From Filosporella fistucella (taxonomy: Eukaryota > Ascomycota > Leotiomycetes > Helotiales): a stretch of DNA of 64,000 bases. The notes beneath the pieces are model-generated. The model made no database searches, was not told the origin of the DNA, and was given only the letters and a program-made list of their open reading frames with translations. Made by a program: the position numbers and the translations under genes. Shown one piece after another: positions 61,801 through 64,000 of this stretch; the stretch's first letter is position 1, and each line of letters opens with the position of its first letter. Location of the stretch: contig JAQJZZ010000015.1 in NCBI GenBank assembly GCA_030077755.1, positions 2,441,531 to 2,505,530 on the forward strand, read 5' to 3'.

Positions 61801-63540
61801 ATCTAAAATATAACCGTTCATTATCGTATTACCCACTAATAGTAATAAGTTAACATTATTTTTTTTAGTGGCAGCGATGACCCAGCAATAGACGGTTATC
61901 GTTATAGTGCTATTTGCCGCATTAGTGGATAATATTATTACGCGTGGGCAAGTAGCCGGTTTAGATTACGAGGAATGGATTAATAAGAAATCCGGACACA
62001 AATTATAATAATTAATTATAATTAGCGTAGACCGGGCAATCTAAGGGGAGTTTTTGCATTACGCCAAGGGGTTAAAATTAGAAGGGCAATTAGCCCATAT
62101 ATTTTTTAATGAAGTCTATATTACATTTATAAATACATTATACCGCGAGCGGTTATGAGATTTATGGACATTACGATATTTAAATTGCCTATTTACCGGA
62201 TTAATAATAACGTTAATAATTGATTTAGAAGATGTATTACGCGAGCGGTTATACATTAACAATGCCTAAATATTCCGGCGGAATATAACGCGGAAGACCA
62301 TTTAATATTAGGTAAGAGATAGCAAGAACGAGGTGCCATCGGACGTGGCTATCAAATTTATCTAATAAGCACATTTGGGCGTAGGGAAGAGAGGTGTTAT
62401 ATATATATGGAGTTATGAGATAGGAGGAGTGGTTAGTTAAGCATTGGATTGCCCGTTTTACCGAGCACGAGTAAAATCTAAAGGGGAGGTATTATAATAG
62501 TAGGTTTAGGGTGCCGGCGGATGGATCATTACCACCGGGGCATTAGGGACAGGAATTAATATTAAAGGGATTATATATATGGTTTATATTAGGCGACCAT
62601 ATGGGTTAACCAGTTTTATTTAGCAATCCGGACGTGGGGGGCGGAATAGAGAGGTTAGTGAGTCGATTATTATTACGCGGGTTGAGAATAATAGCGGACG
62701 AAGACGAAGCGAAATCATGAGCGAGTATTCCGTTAAGTAAATTAATAAGGATGCCATAACAGAATTCATCTAAGGGCAAGGGTGTCAACGTTAGGTTTTA
62801 AGTCGATATATGGACGGAGATCAAGACGGGAGCAATTGCAGCCAAACGGATAATATATTTTATAACCGGTGCAAGATGAGTAGCAAGGCAAGGGGCCCGA
62901 AAGGAGAAGAGTTAATAAAGAAGCCCGGGATGCATATCATAGAAGATAGCATAGCAATTAAGGGAGCAGATATTATCCAGGGTAGGTTAAGGGAAGTGCA
63001 AGCATTATAAGACTAGATAATTAAGGTTATGGATCGATTATAAGGCGATTACATATATTATGGATTAATGCATCGCAAGCAGGCGAGAGGTAAGGCACAC
63101 GCATATAAGGATTGTCCATAGGTAATTGCGTCCGGGTGCGGGATTATAATATACGAAGCATGGAGAGCGAATATTGATTTGGGAGAGTTTTAGCATTATT
63201 GGAAGTGTGGATTGTCGTAATAAATATGCCGGCGTTTAAAAAACGATGGGTGGTATGAGTACCCCGAGGTGATATTGCCCGGGATATATATATTATACTA
63301 GTAATAGCATTTGCAGGTAATTGTCGAGGTAGCGGGATTCTAAGGGGATTATGCGGTTAACGTTTGAGAGTGATTAAAGGAGGTCGGAGAGGGGTTTGGT
63401 TAGGATTAGGAGAGTAATTGGATAAAGACATGGCGGATAGCATGTGAGATATATAGCAAAATAAAGGAGGAGGACAAATAGGTATAGAGAGGATATATTA
63501 AGACCGATGAAGATTAGAGGCCAGGGGGAATGGCAGAGCA
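58845..63540 (+). pseudogene. RIP-inactivated telomere-linked RecQ-like helicase, telomere-proximal copy (TLH-B)
   Basis: The ATG at 58,845 starts the N-terminal finger region (CKYAVSPIAISRHLGNKHKT, then IPILDGH, EELFKIIKL-LWFDD). A long middle region follows; its pieces are open for 65-75 codons at 60,507 and 61,421 (AHYAINGAFLYRLGPELITA). Helicase motif I reads LPTNSNKL at about 61,826; motif II NEVY at 62,108-62,119; motif III FTGLIITL near 62,200; motif V GTGINIKGIIYMVYIRRPYG near 62,555; motif VI SGRGGR at 62,627-62,644 is intact. The C-terminus is open at 62,810-63,010 and ends in a Cys-rich region. Stops are mostly TAA/TAG at Gln positions. The reading direction is towards the telomere, about 0.4 kb away. 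TLHs are known subtelomeric genes in many fungi. Confidence 0.85.
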
Positions 63541-63586
63541 CCCATAGTTAATAGGGGAGGGAGAGGCCAGGTTATTAGACATTAAG

Positions 63587-63732
63587 AGGGTTAGGGTTAT
63601 TATAGATTTTTAAAGACCCAACCCCAAACCTAACCCATCGGCGCGAAGCGCCAATTGTGACCCCGTAGGGTTGAAACGGGCATGCGGGTCAAGGGGGGCA
63701 TTTATATATAGGTGGGGGAGGGTTAGGGTTAT
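63587..63732 (+). repeat. Interstitial telomere-like motifs
   Basis: GAGGGTTAGGGTTAT at 63,586-63,600 and GAGGGTTAGGGTTATA near 63,718-63,733 each contain about two telomere units within unique sequence. Confidence 0.6.
63640..63652. repeat. Small GC hairpin near the telomere
   Basis: GGCGC-GAA-GCGCC, a 5-bp stem with 3-base loop, lies in a GC-rich island (63,610-63,720) between two short TTAGGG-like motifs. Confidence 0.5.
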
Positions 63733-63905
63733 AAAGGAAATAGAGAAAGGTTATAATAATATTTAAGAAGATAGAGTAAATATTAATAAATAGTAAGTAA
63801 ATAATATTAGAGTAAGAGAGTTGAATTAAGTAAGAAGAAGATAATTAAGAAAAAGAATAATAAGAAAAGAGAAGAGAGTTAAGGTTAATAATATAAATTA
63901 TTAGG

Positions 63906-64000
63906 TAGGGTTAGGGTTAGGGTTAGGGTTAGGGTTAGGGTTAGGGTTAGGGTTAGGGTTAGGGTTAGGGTTAGGGTTAGGGTTAGGGTTAGGGTTAGGG
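63906..64000 (+). repeat. Telomere (TTAGGG)n
   Basis: About 15 uninterrupted TTAGGG units run to the last base, with the G-rich strand pointing outward, so this is the physical right end of a chromosome or scaffold. Confidence 0.98.

Larger units (their letters stand above)
32447..63905. other. AT-rich, RIP-degraded subtelomeric compartment
   Basis: GC content drops abruptly at about 32,450 and stays low to the telomere. No intact gene is present; frames that can be followed carry many TAA/TAG codons, most where Gln would be expected, and paralogous copies differ mainly by C/T and G/A changes. This is the known outcome of repeat-induced point mutation. Confidence 0.85.

Overview
This window is the right-hand end of a chromosome from a filamentous ascomycete (Pezizomycotina; a leotiomycete is possible but only a guess). 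The evidence is short GT-AG introns of about 42-80 nt with CTAAC/CTGAC-like branch sites, fungal gene families (Zn2Cys6 regulator, mannitol-1-phosphate 5-dehydrogenase, COPI beta-prime, HNH-phosphotransferase fusion), and a terminal TTAGGG array running to the last base.

Bases 1 to about 32,400 are ordinary gene-bearing DNA. In order they hold: the 3' part of a Ser-rich mucin-like protein with a C-terminal apple-like domain (+); a small membrane protein (+); a small uncharacterised gene with a dinucleotide frame problem (-); an HNH/aminoglycoside-phosphotransferase-like fusion (+); a single-pass membrane protein with two PPxY motifs (-); an Ibp1/Ych1-type rhodanese phosphatase (-); a disordered protein whose frame is broken by an exact 14-bp tandem duplication (-); mannitol-1-phosphate 5-dehydrogenase (+); COPI beta-prime/Sec27 (+); a Zn2Cys6 transcription factor (+); a decayed DUF6604-like gene (+); and a divergent pair encoding a catabolic acetolactate synthase (-) and an alpha-acetolactate decarboxylase (+). 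The last two enzymes act in series (pyruvate to acetolactate to acetoin), so they look like a compact bacterial-type acetoin module with a shared 533-bp promoter.

About 100 bp after the decarboxylase stop the composition changes abruptly. From about 32,447 to 63,905 the DNA is AT-rich, repetitive and riddled with stops in the manner of repeat-induced point mutation (RIP). It holds two head-to-tail copies of an unclassified 6,916-bp element, each starting with the same GC-rich hairpin; a diverged partial third relative; a very AT-rich stretch; three pieces of telomere-linked RecQ-like helicase (TLH) genes, two of them near full length and pointing at the telomere; a nested inverted-repeat element; a minisatellite; and a 430-codon gene with 12 internal stops but no frameshift.

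The telomere array occupies about 63,906-64,000. Biologically the window shows a metabolic module lying directly on the border between a normal chromosome arm and a RIP-inactivated TLH-type subtelomere.
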